DNA of 64,000 nt from Andreprevotia lacus DSM 23236 (GCF_900176275.1 NZ_FWXD01000017.1:1-64000); one strand, 5' to 3'. Counted from the stretch's first letter, positions 1-13,114 are shown. Notes: a model not told the origin generated them from the letters alone. A program made the numbers and translations.

Positions 1-301
1 CTTCGAATAGCTTGGCTTTCTCTTGTGCTTCTGCCAGCTGGACTTGCAGCGCCTTGATCTGTTGCTCCGGCGTGAGCGGTTTGGGGTTTTGGTCGATGGT
101 CATCACCGCCAAGGATGCCGCAGTTCGCCAGTCTTGTCGCCCATGCTTGCGTAACCAGGTCAGGACGGTGGAGCGGCCTTGGATGCCGTAGCAGGCTTGG
201 GCCTGTTTATAGGTAAGCTGGCCTTTTTCGACCTGTTCGACGACAGCCAGTTTGAAGGCGAGGGTGTAGTCCCGTTGTGTGCGCTTGATCTTTGATTCCA
301 T
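1..301 (-). CDS. IS3-family transposase OrfA, partial (3' end outside window)
   Basis: One hundred codons are visible from an ATG at 301. The protein starts MESKIKRTQRDYTLAFKLAV and continues with a helix-turn-helix of the YKQAQACYGIQGRSTVLTWLRKHG type, which is typical of the DNA-binding OrfA half of IS3-family transposases. The last visible residues (QIKALQVQLAEAQEKAKLFE) look like the leucine-zipper region that normally precedes the frameshift into OrfB. OrfB, with the DDE catalytic domain, would be to the left of the window. Family assignment is by recognition; the exact subgroup is not determined. Confidence 0.8.
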   Translation of the reverse strand, partial: MESKIKRTQRDYTLAFKLAVVEQVEKGQLTYKQAQACYGIQGRSTVLTWLRKHGRQDWRTAASLAVMTIDQNPKPLTPEQQIKALQVQLAEAQEKAKLFE

Positions 302-354
302 GACACTTGTCCTTGTGTGAGGGGAAAAGTGTCAACGTATTTCAGGACGGGTCA
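1..354 (-). mobile_element. IS3-family insertion sequence, one end (truncated by window edge)
   Basis: The terminal sequence read leftwards from 354 begins TGACCCGTCCTGAAATACG, starting with TG as IS3-family ends do. It lies 53 bp upstream of an orfA-type transposase start. The element ends about 8 bp from the gyrB terminator, so it inserted into the gap beyond gyrB without breaking that gene. The other end and any target duplication lie outside the window, so completeness cannot be judged. Confidence 0.75.
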
Positions 355-362
355 GAGCTAAT

Positions 363-388
363 AAAAAAGCCCCTTTCGGGGCTTTTTT
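363..388. terminator. Rho-independent terminator downstream of gyrB (bidirectional)
   Basis: AAAAAAGCCCC-TTTC-GGGGCTTTTTT forms a perfect GCCCC/GGGGC stem flanked by A and T runs, so it can work on either strand. It lies 75 bp beyond the gyrB stop codon and 8 bp from the IS end. Confidence 0.85.
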
Positions 389-462
389 GGGCTTTGGTCG
401 TGTGTCCCAAAAATTTAGAGATTTGGGAAAAATCCAGACTTCAATCGGATCCTACAACAACC

Positions 463-4055
<3,593 letters not shown>

Positions 4056-4147
4056 GTCGATCTATCCGCAAAGAAGTTAAACGGCTGAATTCTACCTGAT
4101 TCGGCAGGGGCTTTCGAGGGTGATGACAGCGCTGTTGCGCCGCCTGT

Positions 4148-4168
4148 CTGTCAGCTTGAAACTGACAG
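4148..4168. other. Short perfect inverted repeat in the dnaA-dnaN gap
   Basis: CTGTCAG-7 nt-CTGACAG is a 7-bp perfect dyad in the 196-bp gap between dnaA and dnaN. No T run follows, so it is not an obvious terminator. It may be a protein-binding site or an mRNA hairpin; its role is unknown. No DnaA box was seen in this gap. Confidence 0.35.
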
Positions 4169-4251
4169 TTGGCGCGGGCTGGCGCTGCATCGTGTCTTTG
4201 TTGTTGGCGTGGCGGCAGCGGGGCGGCCAGCGCCCCGGCTGATCATGCTTG

Positions 4252-5646
4252 TCAGCTGCGCAGCATTTGCAGCAGCACGCCGTACTGGTGGGCGATTTCC
4301 GCATCGCTCTGGCGAAAGCCCTCGATGGTCTGGCAGGCATACAGCACCGTGGTGTGGTCGCGGCCGCCAAAGGCATCACCAATGGCCGGCAGGCTCATCT
4401 GCGTCAGCTCTTTGGTCAGCGCCATGGCCACCTGGCGCGGGCGTGCAATGTCACGTGTGCGCTTTTTCGAGTGCATGTCGGCAATCTTGATCTTGTAGAA
4501 GTCGGCCACGGTTTTCTGGATGTTCTCGACCGAAATCTGCCGGTTACCCGAGGCGAGGATGTCCTTGAGCGCTTCCTTGGCCGCTTCCAGCGTGATCGGC
4601 TGGTTGGTGAAGCGGGCGTAGGCCAGCACGCGCTTCAGCGCGCCTTCCAGCTCGCGCACGTTGGAGCGGATGTGCTTGGCAATGAAGAAGGCCACGGTGG
4701 AATCGAGCTTGAAGTTCTCGCGCTCGGCCTTGTTCAGCAGGATGGCCACGCGCATTTCCAGCTCGGGCGGCTCGATGGCCACCGTCAGCCCCCACGAGAA
4801 GCGCGAGGTCAGCCGTTCTTGCAGGCCGTCGATCTCGCGCGGAATGCGGTCGGACGTCAGCACGATCTGCTTGTGGCTTTCCACCAGCGTGTTGAACAGA
4901 TAGAAGAACTCTTCCTGCGTCTTGTCCTTGCCGACAAAGAACTGAATATCGTCGATCAGCAGCAGGTCCAGCGAGTGGTAGTAGCGCTTGAATTCGTCAA
5001 ACGCCTTGTGCTGATAGGCGCGCACCACGTCGGCCACGTATTTTTCGGCGTGGATATAGCGGATCTTGGCCTTGGGGTTGCGCTGGTGCACATAGTTGCC
5101 AATGGCTTGAATCAAGTGCGTTTTACCAAGGCCCACGCCACCGTAGACGAACAGCGGGTTGTAGCTCACGCCCGGGTGCTCGGCCACTTGCTGCGCGGCG
5201 GCGCGCGCCAGCTGGTTGGCCTTGCCGGTGACCAGCGATTCAAAGGTGAAGTTCGGGTTGAGGCGCGTGGTTTCGTGATTGGCGCCGCTGCTGACGATAT
5301 TGGGCATCAGCGGCGCCGGTGCGGCGGCCGGTGCACTGCTGGGCTGCGTCGGCGCAATTTGCGCGTGCGCGCTGGCAGGGGGTGCTGCTTTTTTGGGCGC
5401 GCTGCCTACCTTGAGCGCAATGGCCGGCGCCGGCTCGTGGCCGAAGCTGGCGGCGGCTTCTTCGATCAGGCCCAGATAGCGGTCGCGAATGAACTGCAGG
5501 AAAATCTGGTTGGGGACGATCAGGTTCAGGCCGTCGTCTGCCGTTTCCGCGACCAAGGGCTTGATCCAGATGCGGAATTGGTCCGCGCCCAGGCGTCTTT
5601 CCAGCTCGCCCAGGCAGTGTGACCAGCAGTTTTCCAGTAGCGGCAT
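4252..5646 (-). CDS. dnaA: Chromosomal replication initiator protein DnaA
   Basis: AAA+ initiator that binds DnaA boxes and melts oriC. The 464 residues hold domain I (about 1-80), an Ala/Pro-rich linker (about 83-125), an AAA+ domain with Walker [10 protein letters not shown] at 169-177 and Walker [11 protein letters not shown], and a C-terminal DNA-binding domain with the [19 protein letters not shown] signature. It is transcribed divergently from rpmH. A perfect DnaA box lies about 140 bp upstream of its start, consistent with autoregulation. Confidence 0.98.
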   Translation of the reverse strand: MPLLENCWSHCLGELERRLGADQFRIWIKPLVAETADDGLNLIVPNQIFLQFIRDRYLGLIEEAAASFGHEPAPAIALKVGSAPKKAAPPASAHAQIAPTQPSSAPAAAPAPLMPNIVSSGANHETTRLNPNFTFESLVTGKANQLARAAAQQVAEHPGVSYNPLFVYGGVGLGKTHLIQAIGNYVHQRNPKAKIRYIHAEKYVADVVRAYQHKAFDEFKRYYHSLDLLLIDDIQFFVGKDKTQEEFFYLFNTLVESHKQIVLTSDRIPREIDGLQERLTSRFSWGLTVAIEPPELEMRVAILLNKAERENFKLDSTVAFFIAKHIRSNVRELEGALKRVLAYARFTNQPITLEAAKEALKDILASGNRQISVENIQKTVADFYKIKIADMHSKKRTRDIARPRQVAMALTKELTQMSLPAIGDAFGGRDHTTVLYACQTIEGFRQSDAEIAHQYGVLLQMLRS

Positions 5647-5784
5647 AAGGTGTCGGATCGCGTATGCGCCGTGTTTTTGCGGGAAAAGAAATCCCCTCCT
5701 GCGGTTTGGGTGGCAAACGGCAGGTGCAAAAAAACACGGACGTTGTTGTGGGATGGAGGGGGATTCTACCCTTGTCGCGCCGAC

Positions 5785-5793
5785 TTATCCACA
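5785..5793 (+). promoter_or_regulatory. Perfect DnaA box (TTATCCACA)
   Basis: TTATCCACA is the exact consensus DnaA box, in the middle of the dnaA-rpmH divergent spacer. It is the only perfect match I found in this spacer, so the site is better supported as a dnaA autoregulatory box than as proof of the replication origin. Confidence 0.75.
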
Positions 5794-5836
5794 GCCCTGG
5801 CGCCGACTGACGGAAGGTCGCAAAGCAAGAAATGGA

Positions 5837-5865
5837 TTGACACACGCATTCTTTGCATGTGTAAT
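5837..5865 (+). promoter_or_regulatory. Sigma-70 promoter of the rpmH operon
   Basis: TTGACA at 5837-5842 (6/6) and TGTAAT at 5860-5865 (5/6) are separated by an ideal 17 bp. The -10 lies about 40 bp before the rpmH start codon. This should be a strong promoter feeding rpmH-rnpA-yidD-yidC. Confidence 0.8.
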
Positions 5866-5905
5866 CAGTGGTTTACTTTGCAACAGTTCTGGTCAGGAAT
5901 CCATC

Positions 5906-6040
5906 ATGAAGCGTACTTTCCAGCCTTCCGTTATCCGTCGCAAGCGCACTCACGGCTTCCGCGCCCGTATGGCCACCAAGGGCGGCCGTCGCGTGCTGAA
6001 TGCTCGCCGTGCCAAGGGCCGCGCCAGCCTGTCCGCGTAA
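5906..6040 (+). CDS. rpmH: 50S ribosomal protein L34
   Basis: A 44-residue basic protein, [19 protein letters not shown] to the C-terminus, matching bacterial L34 in length and sequence. AGGA at 5895-5898 is a suitable ribosome-binding site for the ATG at 5906. It is first in the rpmH-rnpA-yidD-yidC unit, 22 bp before the rnpA start. Confidence 0.97.
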   Translation: MKRTFQPSVIRRKRTHGFRARMATKGGRRVLNARRAKGRASLSA

Positions 6041-6062
6041 TTACACGCTGCGAACGCCCGCG

Positions 6063-6428
6063 ATGGGCGCTCTCCGCTATGCATTTCCGCGGGCGTCGCG
6101 CCTGCTAAAAACGGATGATTTTTCATCCGTTTTTAGTTTGCGCCTCGGCGCCACTCAAGGACCATTCCAGGTGCTGGCGCGCCCGAATGACCTTGGACAC
6201 GCACGTCTGGGCCTCGTGGTCGGCAAACGAACCGACAAACGGGCGGTCGTGCGCAACTATCTCAAGCGTAGCGCGCGTGAAGCATTTCGCCTGCATGCTG
6301 CCGAGTTCGGCGGCATCGATTTTGTCGTGCGTGTGCGCGAGCGTTACGGCCGCGCGCAAGCTGCGGCCAATCGCACCCTGCTGATCAGCCTGATGCACCG
6401 GGCAGCCCGCCGATGCGCGTCGTCCTGA
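6063..6428 (+). CDS. rnpA: Ribonuclease P protein component
   Basis: Protein subunit of RNase P, which assists the catalytic RNA in 5' tRNA maturation. The 121 residues carry the signature around [18 protein letters not shown] (the conserved RNR-type RNA-binding helix) after [11 protein letters not shown] chose the ATG at 6063 because [20 protein letters not shown] matches the usual N-terminus; an upstream in-frame start would overlap rpmH. Its last 16 bp overlap yidD. Confidence 0.95.
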   Translation: MGALRYAFPRASRLLKTDDFSSVFSLRLGATQGPFQVLARPNDLGHARLGLVVGKRTDKRAVVRNYLKRSAREAFRLHAAEFGGIDFVVRVRERYGRAQAAANRTLLISLMHRAARRCASS

Positions 6429-6622
6429 TTGCCCTGTTGCGCGTTTACCAGTGGGCGATCAGCCCGCTGCTGGGCCCGCGCTGCCGTTTTACCCCATCCT
6501 GCTCGCACTATGCCGTTGAAGCCATAGAGAAACATGGCGCGGGGCGGGGTGGGTGGCTTACAATTCGCCGGCTTTGCCGCTGCCACCCCTGGGGCGGCTG
6601 CGGACACGATCCCGTGCCCTGA
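6413..6622 (+). CDS. yidD: Membrane protein insertion efficiency factor YidD
   Basis: A 69-residue YidD-family protein starting [20 protein letters not shown], with the conserved [19 protein letters not shown] core and the [18 protein letters not shown] tail. It is thought to associate with the inner membrane and help YidC/Sec insertion. It overlaps the rnpA end by 16 bp and lies 23 bp before yidC, the near-universal arrangement. Confidence 0.95.
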   Translation: MRVVLIALLRVYQWAISPLLGPRCRFTPSCSHYAVEAIEKHGAGRGGWLTIRRLCRCHPWGGCGHDPVP

Positions 6623-6645
6623 CTCCCGATTTTCCCGAGCCCTTT

Positions 6646-8361
6646 ATGGACACCAAGCGTCTTATAGCATTCATCGTGCTCTCGTTCGGCATTCTGTTCC
6701 TGTGGAACAGCTGGATGGACAAGCACTACCCGCAGCCCAAGCCGGGCGCGGTCGCCAGCGGCCCGGCCGCAGCTGGCAGCACGGCCGGCGCAGCGCCGGC
6801 TGCCGAAAGCGGCGCTCTGGCCAAGGGCCAGCGCGTGCACGTCACCACCGATTTCCTTGATGCCGAAATCGACGTCAACGGCGCCGACCTGCGCAGCGTC
6901 AAGCTGCTCAAGCACGGCGCAGCGGTGGATGTTGGCGTGTTTGACCAGTTCAAGGCGCTGTTCGGCGGCAAGCCGGTGGCCAGCAACGATCAGCCGTTCA
7001 CCCTGCTGCAAGACAGTGGCGACCATATTTATGTGGCGCAGACCGGTCTCTTGAGCGATGTGAACAAAGACCTGCCTATGCATTACACCGTGTTTACTGC
7101 TGCCAAGACCAGCTATGTGCTGGACAAGGGGCAGGACAAGCTGGATGTGCGGCTTGAGGCCACCAGCCCCGAGGGCGTCAAGGTGGGCAAGACCTATACC
7201 TTCCATCGCGGCAGCTACGTGGTCGACGTGAAGTACGACGTTGCCAACGGCAGCGCCAAGCCGCTGGTGGCATCGGCGTATTACAAGCTGCTGCGTGATG
7301 GCAAGGAGCCGGTTGGCCAGCACAGCGGTATTGGCGGCACCAACGCTTATACCGGCCCGGCGGTGTATACCGAAGAAAGCAAGTTCAAGAAAGTGGCTTT
7401 CAAGGAACTGGACAAGGGCGAGGGCAGCTATCCGCACTCGGCAGGCGATGGCTGGGTTGCGATGATCCAGCATTACTTTGCCAGTGCGTGGATTGCCTCG
7501 CCGGTGGGCAAGCCGTCGGTCTGTGGCGCCAAACCATGCGAATACAAGGTGGTTCGTCAGAACAATGGCCTGTATGCGGCCAGCCTGACCACCCAGTTGC
7601 CGGTAGTGGCGCCGGGCGCCAAGTACGAAAGCAGCGTCGAGCTGTTTGTCGGCCCGCAGCAGACCCGCATTCTGGAAGCCGTCGCGCCTGACCTCGACCT
7701 GATCAAGGACTACGGCATCTTCAAGATCTTCGCGCAGCCGCTGTTTGCGGTGCTGGATTTCATCCACACCCACGTGGTGGCGAACTGGGGCTGGGCCATC
7801 ATCCTGCTGACCTTGATGATCAAGCTGGCGTTCTACCCGCTCGCTTCCACCAGCTATCGTTCGATGGCCAAGATGCGCAAGCTGGCGCCGCGCATGGAGC
7901 AGCTGAAGGAACGTCACGGCGAAGACCGCATGAAGTTCCAGCAGGCCGTGATGGAGATGTACAAGACCGAGAAGGTCAACCCGCTGGGCGGCTGCCTGCC
8001 GATGCTGGTGCAGATTCCGGTCTTCATGGCGCTGTACTGGGCGCTGATTGCTGCGGTTGAGCTGCGCCAGGCGCCGTGGGCGCTGTGGATTCATGACCTG
8101 TCGGCCAAAGACCCGTACTTTGTGCTGCCGGTGCTGATGACCATCACCATGTTCGTGCAGCAAAGCCTGTCGCCGCCGCCGCCGGATCCGATGCAGGCCA
8201 AGATGATGAAGATCATGCCGCTGATGTTCAGCGTGCTGTTCTTCTTCTTCCCGGCCGGCCTGGTGTTGTACTACGTGGTGAACAACTCGCTGTCCATCCT
8301 GCAGCAGTGGTACATCACCCGCCAGATCGAGAAGGGCGACAAGGTCGCTGCCAATTCGTGA
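6646..8361 (+). CDS. yidC: Membrane protein insertase YidC (Oxa1 family)
   Basis: Inner-membrane insertase acting alone or with SecYEG. It has 571 residues from the ATG at 6646 (MDTKRLIAFIVLSFGILFLW, first transmembrane helix). A large periplasmic domain (about 50-340) follows, then the Oxa1 core with ANWGWAIILLTLMIKLAFYPL, GGCLPMLVQIPVFMALYW and FFPAGLVLYYVVNNSLSILQ. The C-terminus RQIEKGDKVAANS is short. The in-frame extension upstream of 6646 overlaps yidD and was rejected. A copy of the dispersed repeat follows 30 bp after its stop. Confidence 0.97.
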   Translation: MDTKRLIAFIVLSFGILFLWNSWMDKHYPQPKPGAVASGPAAAGSTAGAAPAAESGALAKGQRVHVTTDFLDAEIDVNGADLRSVKLLKHGAAVDVGVFDQFKALFGGKPVASNDQPFTLLQDSGDHIYVAQTGLLSDVNKDLPMHYTVFTAAKTSYVLDKGQDKLDVRLEATSPEGVKVGKTYTFHRGSYVVDVKYDVANGSAKPLVASAYYKLLRDGKEPVGQHSGIGGTNAYTGPAVYTEESKFKKVAFKELDKGEGSYPHSAGDGWVAMIQHYFASAWIASPVGKPSVCGAKPCEYKVVRQNNGLYAASLTTQLPVVAPGAKYESSVELFVGPQQTRILEAVAPDLDLIKDYGIFKIFAQPLFAVLDFIHTHVVANWGWAIILLTLMIKLAFYPLASTSYRSMAKMRKLAPRMEQLKERHGEDRMKFQQAVMEMYKTEKVNPLGGCLPMLVQIPVFMALYWALIAAVELRQAPWALWIHDLSAKDPYFVLPVLMTITMFVQQSLSPPPPDPMQAKMMKIMPLMFSVLFFFFPAGLVLYYVVNNSLSILQQWYITRQIEKGDKVAANS

Positions 8362-8390
8362 TCGCCTTGTGATGCCGGATACCGGTTGCG

Positions 8391-8528
8391 GCAGGTAACC
8401 AGGCATCAAGAACCCGGCCGAGCCGGGTCCTGTCTGGTCAGGGCTGGAGTGGCAGCGGCGCTCGCTGTTTGATGTCACTCCCCCCGCCCTCGCCGCCGCG
8501 AGGGAGCCTCGCTGTTGCTCGTCAGTGG
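8391..8528 (+). repeat. Dispersed intergenic repeat, copy A (after yidC)
   Basis: The copy starts AGGCATCAAGAACCCGG and holds two hairpins: CCCGGC-n-GCCGGG near 8412 and CCTCGC-CGCC-GCGAGG near 8490. It closes with AGCCTCGCTGTTGCTCGTCA. It closely matches copies D and H. The first hairpin lies about 50 bp past the yidC stop, in the yidC direction. Confidence 0.85.
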
Positions 8529-8558
8529 TCTGTGCTACTGACGAAGATATTTTCTGCC

Positions 8559-8587
8559 AACGCCGCCTCCGGGCGGCGTTTGTATTT
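8559..8587 (+). terminator. Rho-independent terminator before mnmE
   Basis: AACGCCGCC-TCCG-GGCGGCGTT with a following TGTATTT tract forms a strong hairpin between repeat copy A and mnmE. It suggests mnmE has its own promoter rather than being the end of the rpmH operon. Confidence 0.75.
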
Positions 8588-8654
8588 GTGCCACCGGCTT
8601 TGCGCGCGCCGGTGATTTGGTCAAACTGTGCATATTCACCCCGCGAGTGCTGCC

Positions 8655-9989
8655 ATGCTTTATGTCCCCGATACGATTGCTGCCGTTGCCACTGCCCCCG
8701 GGCGGGGTGGGGTGGGCGTGATCCGTGTGTCCGGGCGCGGGCTGGATGCGCTGATTGCCGGGCTGATCGGCCGTCCGCTCATACCGCGCCACGCACACTT
8801 TGCGCGCTTTCGCGCTGCCGATGGCGAGGTGATCGACGAGGGCATCGCGCTGTATTTCCCCGGCCCCAACTCGTTTACCGGTGAAGACGTGCTGGAGCTG
8901 CAGGGCCACGGCGGCCCGGTGGTGCTGCAGATGCTGCTGTCGCGCTGCGTGGCGCTGGGTGCGCGCCATGCCGAGCCGGGCGAGTTCAGCAAACGTGCCT
9001 TCCTCAACGGCAAGCTTGATCTGGCGCAGGCCGAGGCGATTGCCGACCTGATCGATGCGCAATCCGAGGCGGCGGTGCGCTCGGCGCTCAAGTCGCTGGA
9101 TGGCGCGTTCTCGCGCGAGGTGCATGCACTGGTCGATCAGCTCGTTACGCTGCGCATGCTGGTCGAGGCCACGCTGGATTTCCCCGAGGAAGACATCGAC
9201 TTCCTGGAGGCCGCCGACGCACGCGGCAAGTTGCACGGCGTGCAGCAACAGTTGCAGGCGGTGCTGGGCACGGCCACGCAGGGCAAGCTGCTGCGCGAGG
9301 GCGCGCACATCGTGCTGGTGGGCCAGCCCAATGTGGGCAAATCCAGCCTGATGAACGCGCTGGCCGGCGAGGACATCGCCATCGTCACCGACATTGCCGG
9401 CACCACGCGCGACACGGTGCGCGAGTTGATCCAGCTCGACGGCGTGCCGGTGCATATCATCGATACCGCCGGCCTGCGCGATACCGACGACGTGGTAGAG
9501 AAAATCGGCATCGAACGCACCTGGGCGGCGGTGGAAAAAGCCGATCTGGCACTGCTGCTGCTCGACAGTCGTGAAGGCGTAACCGCGCACGACGCCGCCA
9601 TTCTGGCGCGCCTGCCAGCGCCACTGCCGGTGCTGCGCGTGTTCAACAAGATAGACCTGACCGGCGAAGTGGCCGGGGCTGTGGCAGCGGATGAGGTGCA
9701 TGTATCGGCCAAGGGCGGCATCGGTATCGATGCATTGCGGCAGAAGCTGCTGGAGCGCGTGGGTTGGCAGGGCAGCGATGCCGGTGTGTTCATCGCACGT
9801 GAACGGCATCTGGATGCGATACGCCGCGCACAGGCCCATCTGCAGACGGCCGATGCGGCCTATCGGCAGATCGAGTTGTTTGCCGAGGAGCTGCGGCTGG
9901 CGCAGAACGCCTTGAACGAGATCACCGGCGAGTTCAGCGCGGATGATCTGCTTGGGGTCATTTTTAGTCGTTTCTGTATTGGTAAGTAA
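8655..9989 (+). CDS. mnmE: tRNA modification GTPase MnmE
   Basis: With MnmG it makes the 5-carboxymethylaminomethyl group on wobble uridines. The 444 residues have an N-terminal formyl-folate-binding domain ([26 protein letters not shown]), a helical domain, and an inserted G domain with [28 protein letters not shown] and NKID. It ends in the conserved FSRFCIGK, whose Cys is functionally important. The start at 8655 ([19 protein letters not shown]) matches the family. Confidence 0.97.
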   Translation: MLYVPDTIAAVATAPGRGGVGVIRVSGRGLDALIAGLIGRPLIPRHAHFARFRAADGEVIDEGIALYFPGPNSFTGEDVLELQGHGGPVVLQMLLSRCVALGARHAEPGEFSKRAFLNGKLDLAQAEAIADLIDAQSEAAVRSALKSLDGAFSREVHALVDQLVTLRMLVEATLDFPEEDIDFLEAADARGKLHGVQQQLQAVLGTATQGKLLREGAHIVLVGQPNVGKSSLMNALAGEDIAIVTDIAGTTRDTVRELIQLDGVPVHIIDTAGLRDTDDVVEKIGIERTWAAVEKADLALLLLDSREGVTAHDAAILARLPAPLPVLRVFNKIDLTGEVAGAVAADEVHVSAKGGIGIDALRQKLLERVGWQGSDAGVFIARERHLDAIRRAQAHLQTADAAYRQIELFAEELRLAQNALNEITGEFSADDLLGVIFSRFCIGK

Positions 9990-10165
9990 GTAAATACGCC
10001 TATTATCTACATGGCATGTTGCAGCCCCCGTACGGCGGATTGACTGTATATCCGCTCGTCGGCGGTTGGCTGCATGCGATCTGCCTGTCCGCCTTGGTGG
10101 CATTCGATCCTGACATATACTTCGTGTAAGTACAGAATGTAAGTATTTGTCTGACAGTGATTGCC

Positions 10166-12118
10166 ATGCCCACCGCCCCGCATTTCCGCACCCCGCCTGC
10201 CAGCGAGCTTTGCTCGATGGCCGATGGCCTGCTGCAGCCTGCCTGGATCGCCGCCAGTGACGGCACGGTGCAGTACTGCAACCAGGCCTGGTTCGATTTC
10301 TGCGGCGCCGTGCATGAAGAAGACATCAACCAGATCTGGCTGCGCAGCACCCACCCCGATGATCACCCGCGCTATGGTGCGGACAGCATGCCGGGCCAAG
10401 CCGGCGAACAGGTGGTGCGCTGCTGGCATTTTGCCAGCCGCGGCTGGTATCGCTTGCATGGCCGGCAGATGCCCGTGCGCGGCGGCAGCGGTGAAACGCT
10501 GCACTGGTTTTTCATCGCCCACGAGGCCGCCATGATGGGCGACACCCCGCAGCGCGACGCCGAGCTGGAAAGCCGCGCGCACGAGCTGGCGGCGGTCAAT
10601 CACTATCTGGTGAACGCGCTGCGCGAGCGCGAGGCCGCGCTGGCCCAGTTCGAGCAGCACACCGCCCACCTGGGCGCGGTGATTGCCACGCAGGCGCAGC
10701 TGGCGCAGGCCGAGCTGGACCTGGACGAATTCATGCGCATCGTCGTGCAGCGCATGATCGAACTGACGCCAGCCACCGGAGCGGTAGTCGAGCTGGCCGA
10801 CGGCGACGAGATGGTGTACCGCGCTGTCAGTGGCGTGGTCGCCCCGTATCTGGGCCTGAGGCTGGCGCGGGTGGGCAGTCTGTCCGGCCTGTGCGTGCAG
10901 CTGGGCGAGATTCTGGAAAGCGCCGATACCATGCTCGATGCGCGGGTCGATCAAGAGGCCTGCCGCAAGATCAATGCGCTGTCCATGGTCGTTACCCCGT
11001 TGTTTCATGCAGGCATCCCGGTGGGGGTGCTGAAAATCCTGGCCGACCGGCCCTACGCGTTTACCCCAGCGCATACACATACGCTGCAGCTGATGGCCGG
11101 CCTGATCGGCTCGGCCATCGGCCACCAGCTCAGCTTTGAAACCAAGCAGATGCTGCTGGAAGAACGCACGGCCGCGCTCAACGCGCTGGAGAGCGAAGTG
11201 GCGCGCCGCCGTGCCAGCGAGGAGCGTACGCGGCTCATCATCGAAAGCTCGGGCGAGGCGTTCATGTCCATGGACCTCGATGGCCTGATCACCGACTGGA
11301 ACCAGCAGGCCGAGCAGACCTTTGGCTGGCGGCGTGACGAAGTGCTGGGCCGGCCGCTGTACGACGTGCTGGTGCCTGCCGGCAAGCGCGATGACTATGC
11401 AGCCGCGCTGGCCGGGTTTCTGCAGGCCGTGGAGGGGCAGGCGCTGTCGCAACGGCTGGAGCTGGTGGGGCAGACCTTGGGGCGTGGCGAAATTCCGATC
11501 GAGATGTCGATTACCGCCATCCGCAGCGGCAATTCATTCTTGTTCAGCGCTTTTTTGCGCGACATCAGCGAGCGCAAGCGCGAGGAAGAACGGCTGCGCC
11601 ATCTGGCCGACCACGACGTGCTGACCGGCCTGCCCAATCGCCGCGCGCTGACCGGGGCGCTGGAGCAGGCGCTGGCCCGCGCCAACCGCATGCAGCGCGA
11701 GGCCGCGGTGATGTTTCTCGACCTCGATGGTTTCAAGGCCATCAACGATACCCACGGCCATGAGGCCGGCGACGTGCTGCTGCGCCAGTTTGCCGCACGC
11801 ATCATTGCCAGTGTGCGGCAGAACGATCTGGTATGCCGCCTGGGCGGCGACGAGTTCGTGGTACTGCTGGAAGGACTGACCGATGGCAGGCAGGATGCAG
11901 CACGCGTGGCCGAGCAGATCGTGGCCCGCATGGCCGACGAGATTGCGCTGCCCGAATGCGCGGTCAGGGTCACCACCAGCCTGGGCATTGCGCTCTATCT
12001 GCCGCACAGCGGCATGAGCGCCGATGCCCTGCTGGGCAGCGCCGATGAGGCGCTCTATGTGGCCAAGCGTGCCGGCAAGAACCGTTACGCGATTGCGGGC
12101 GGTGCAGGCAAGGACTGA
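10166..12118 (+). CDS. PAS-GAF-PAS-GGDEF diguanylate cyclase
   Basis: A predicted cytoplasmic signalling enzyme making c-di-GMP. The 650 residues run: an N-terminal PAS (about 18-120, IAASDGTVQYCNQAWFDF), a GAF domain (about 190-325), a coiled linker, a second PAS (about 350-475, IIESSGEAFMSMDLDGLITD) and a GGDEF domain with RLGGDEFVVLLEGL. The active motif is intact and an RxxD inhibitory site (RQND) precedes it by five residues, so it should be active and product-inhibited. GTG at 10157 is an alternative start. It stands alone and its stimulus is unknown. Confidence 0.92.
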   Translation: MPTAPHFRTPPASELCSMADGLLQPAWIAASDGTVQYCNQAWFDFCGAVHEEDINQIWLRSTHPDDHPRYGADSMPGQAGEQVVRCWHFASRGWYRLHGRQMPVRGGSGETLHWFFIAHEAAMMGDTPQRDAELESRAHELAAVNHYLVNALREREAALAQFEQHTAHLGAVIATQAQLAQAELDLDEFMRIVVQRMIELTPATGAVVELADGDEMVYRAVSGVVAPYLGLRLARVGSLSGLCVQLGEILESADTMLDARVDQEACRKINALSMVVTPLFHAGIPVGVLKILADRPYAFTPAHTHTLQLMAGLIGSAIGHQLSFETKQMLLEERTAALNALESEVARRRASEERTRLIIESSGEAFMSMDLDGLITDWNQQAEQTFGWRRDEVLGRPLYDVLVPAGKRDDYAAALAGFLQAVEGQALSQRLELVGQTLGRGEIPIEMSITAIRSGNSFLFSAFLRDISERKREEERLRHLADHDVLTGLPNRRALTGALEQALARANRMQREAAVMFLDLDGFKAINDTHGHEAGDVLLRQFAARIIASVRQNDLVCRLGGDEFVVLLEGLTDGRQDAARVAEQIVARMADEIALPECAVRVTTSLGIALYLPHSGMSADALLGSADEALYVAKRAGKNRYAIAGGAGKD

Positions 12119-12189
12119 TCTTTTTTGGACGCGGGTGCATCCAGCACCAGAACCGTTGGCCGCACGGACATCGCCACAGCCGGATCGGC

Positions 12190-12312
12190 GCCACTGACGA
12201 GCGTTAGCGAGGCTCTCTCGCGAGGGCGTGGGGCTCAAAACAGGGAGAGCCGTTGCCTCACCCGCTACAACCGGCAAGCCCCCGGCTTTGCCGGGCGCTT
12301 GATACCGGTTAT
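12190..12312 (-). repeat. Dispersed intergenic repeat, copy B
   Basis: Reverse-oriented copy between the diguanylate cyclase and the DJ-1 family gene. Read leftwards it starts CGGTATCAAGCGCCCGG with a CCCGGC/GCCGGG hairpin and ends in CTCGTCAGTGG. The second hairpin is shortened to CCTCGCGAGAG. Its terminator-like arm is about 50 bp past the stop of the leftward DJ-1 gene. Confidence 0.8.
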
Positions 12313-12346
12313 TCATGGATTACGGTTCAATGGGCCAGGCAGGCGC

Positions 12347-13114
12347 TCAGGCCCGGCGGCTTTCCCGCGCGGTGATCACTCTGTCGATGGTGGCTGCCAT
12401 GCCCGGAATGCTGCAGGTCGAGTTTTCACCCGGGGTGTAGACCGGCGGCGTGGCTTGTGACGGGTCGCCCTGATGGAACGGTGGTTGCGGGTTGTATTGC
12501 ACCATCAATTGCACCGCACCGGCCACGTTATCATTGGATAGCAGCGCAATGATGGCCAGCACCTCGTCGATGCCCGACGAAATGCCGCCACCGGTAATGC
12601 GGTTGCCGTCGATCACATAGCGCGGATAGCCCGGCGCAACCGTGATGGACGGGAACAGGCCCAGGCAGGGCAGAAAGGCCCAGTGCGTGGTGGCGCAGTG
12701 GCCGTCCAGCAGGCCGGATGCGGCCGCCAGCATGGCGCCTTCACAAACCGAGGCGGTGTATTGCGCCGCGTTGCCGACCTCATACAGCAGGTCCATTGCC
12801 TTTTCGTCCAGCATCAGTTGTTCCAGCCGCATCGGGTCGCCGCCCGGTATCCACAGCAGGTCGATCTTGTCCGTACTGTCCGGCCCGGGCGCGGTCAGCG
12901 CCGGCAGGTCGGCACCGATGGTCAGCTTGTCGCGCGTGATCACCCGGCTGCCGTCCAGCGAATACACGCGCACCTCGCGCACCGGTGCGCCGGGGTTGTA
13001 CTCGCTTTCCAGCGAGGCCATCCAGTTGAACAGCTCATAAGGGGCTGCGATGTCCATCAGGTCGACGCCATCATAGGCGGCGATGCCGATCACGAACTTG
13101 TTGGGTGCTGTCAT
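12347..13114 (-). CDS. DJ-1/PfpI family protein (isonitrile hydratase-like)
   Basis: A 255-residue protein of the class I glutamine amidotransferase-like DJ-1/PfpI superfamily. FVIGIAAYDGVDLMDIAAPYE opens the fold. The nucleophile elbow is YTASVCEGAMLAAASGLL, with the Cys in SVCEGA. IDLLWIPGGDPM and the THWAFLPCL segment match the InhA-type subgroup, which hydrates isonitriles or acts as a stress protein. The substrate is not predictable here. I chose the ATG at 13114 because upstream codons are not conserved-looking. It ends beside repeat copy B and lies downstream of the multicopper oxidase in the same direction. Confidence 0.85.
   Translation of the reverse strand: MTAPNKFVIGIAAYDGVDLMDIAAPYELFNWMASLESEYNPGAPVREVRVYSLDGSRVITRDKLTIGADLPALTAPGPDSTDKIDLLWIPGGDPMRLEQLMLDEKAMDLLYEVGNAAQYTASVCEGAMLAAASGLLDGHCATTHWAFLPCLGLFPSITVAPGYPRYVIDGNRITGGGISSGIDEVLAIIALLSNDNVAGAVQLMVQYNPQPPFHQGDPSQATPPVYTPGENSTCSIPGMAATIDRVITARESRRA

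Noticed and set aside
5650-5905. Calling oriC in the dnaA-rpmH spacer
   Set aside because: Only a single perfect DnaA box was found and no AT-rich unwinding element, so the evidence is too thin for an origin call.
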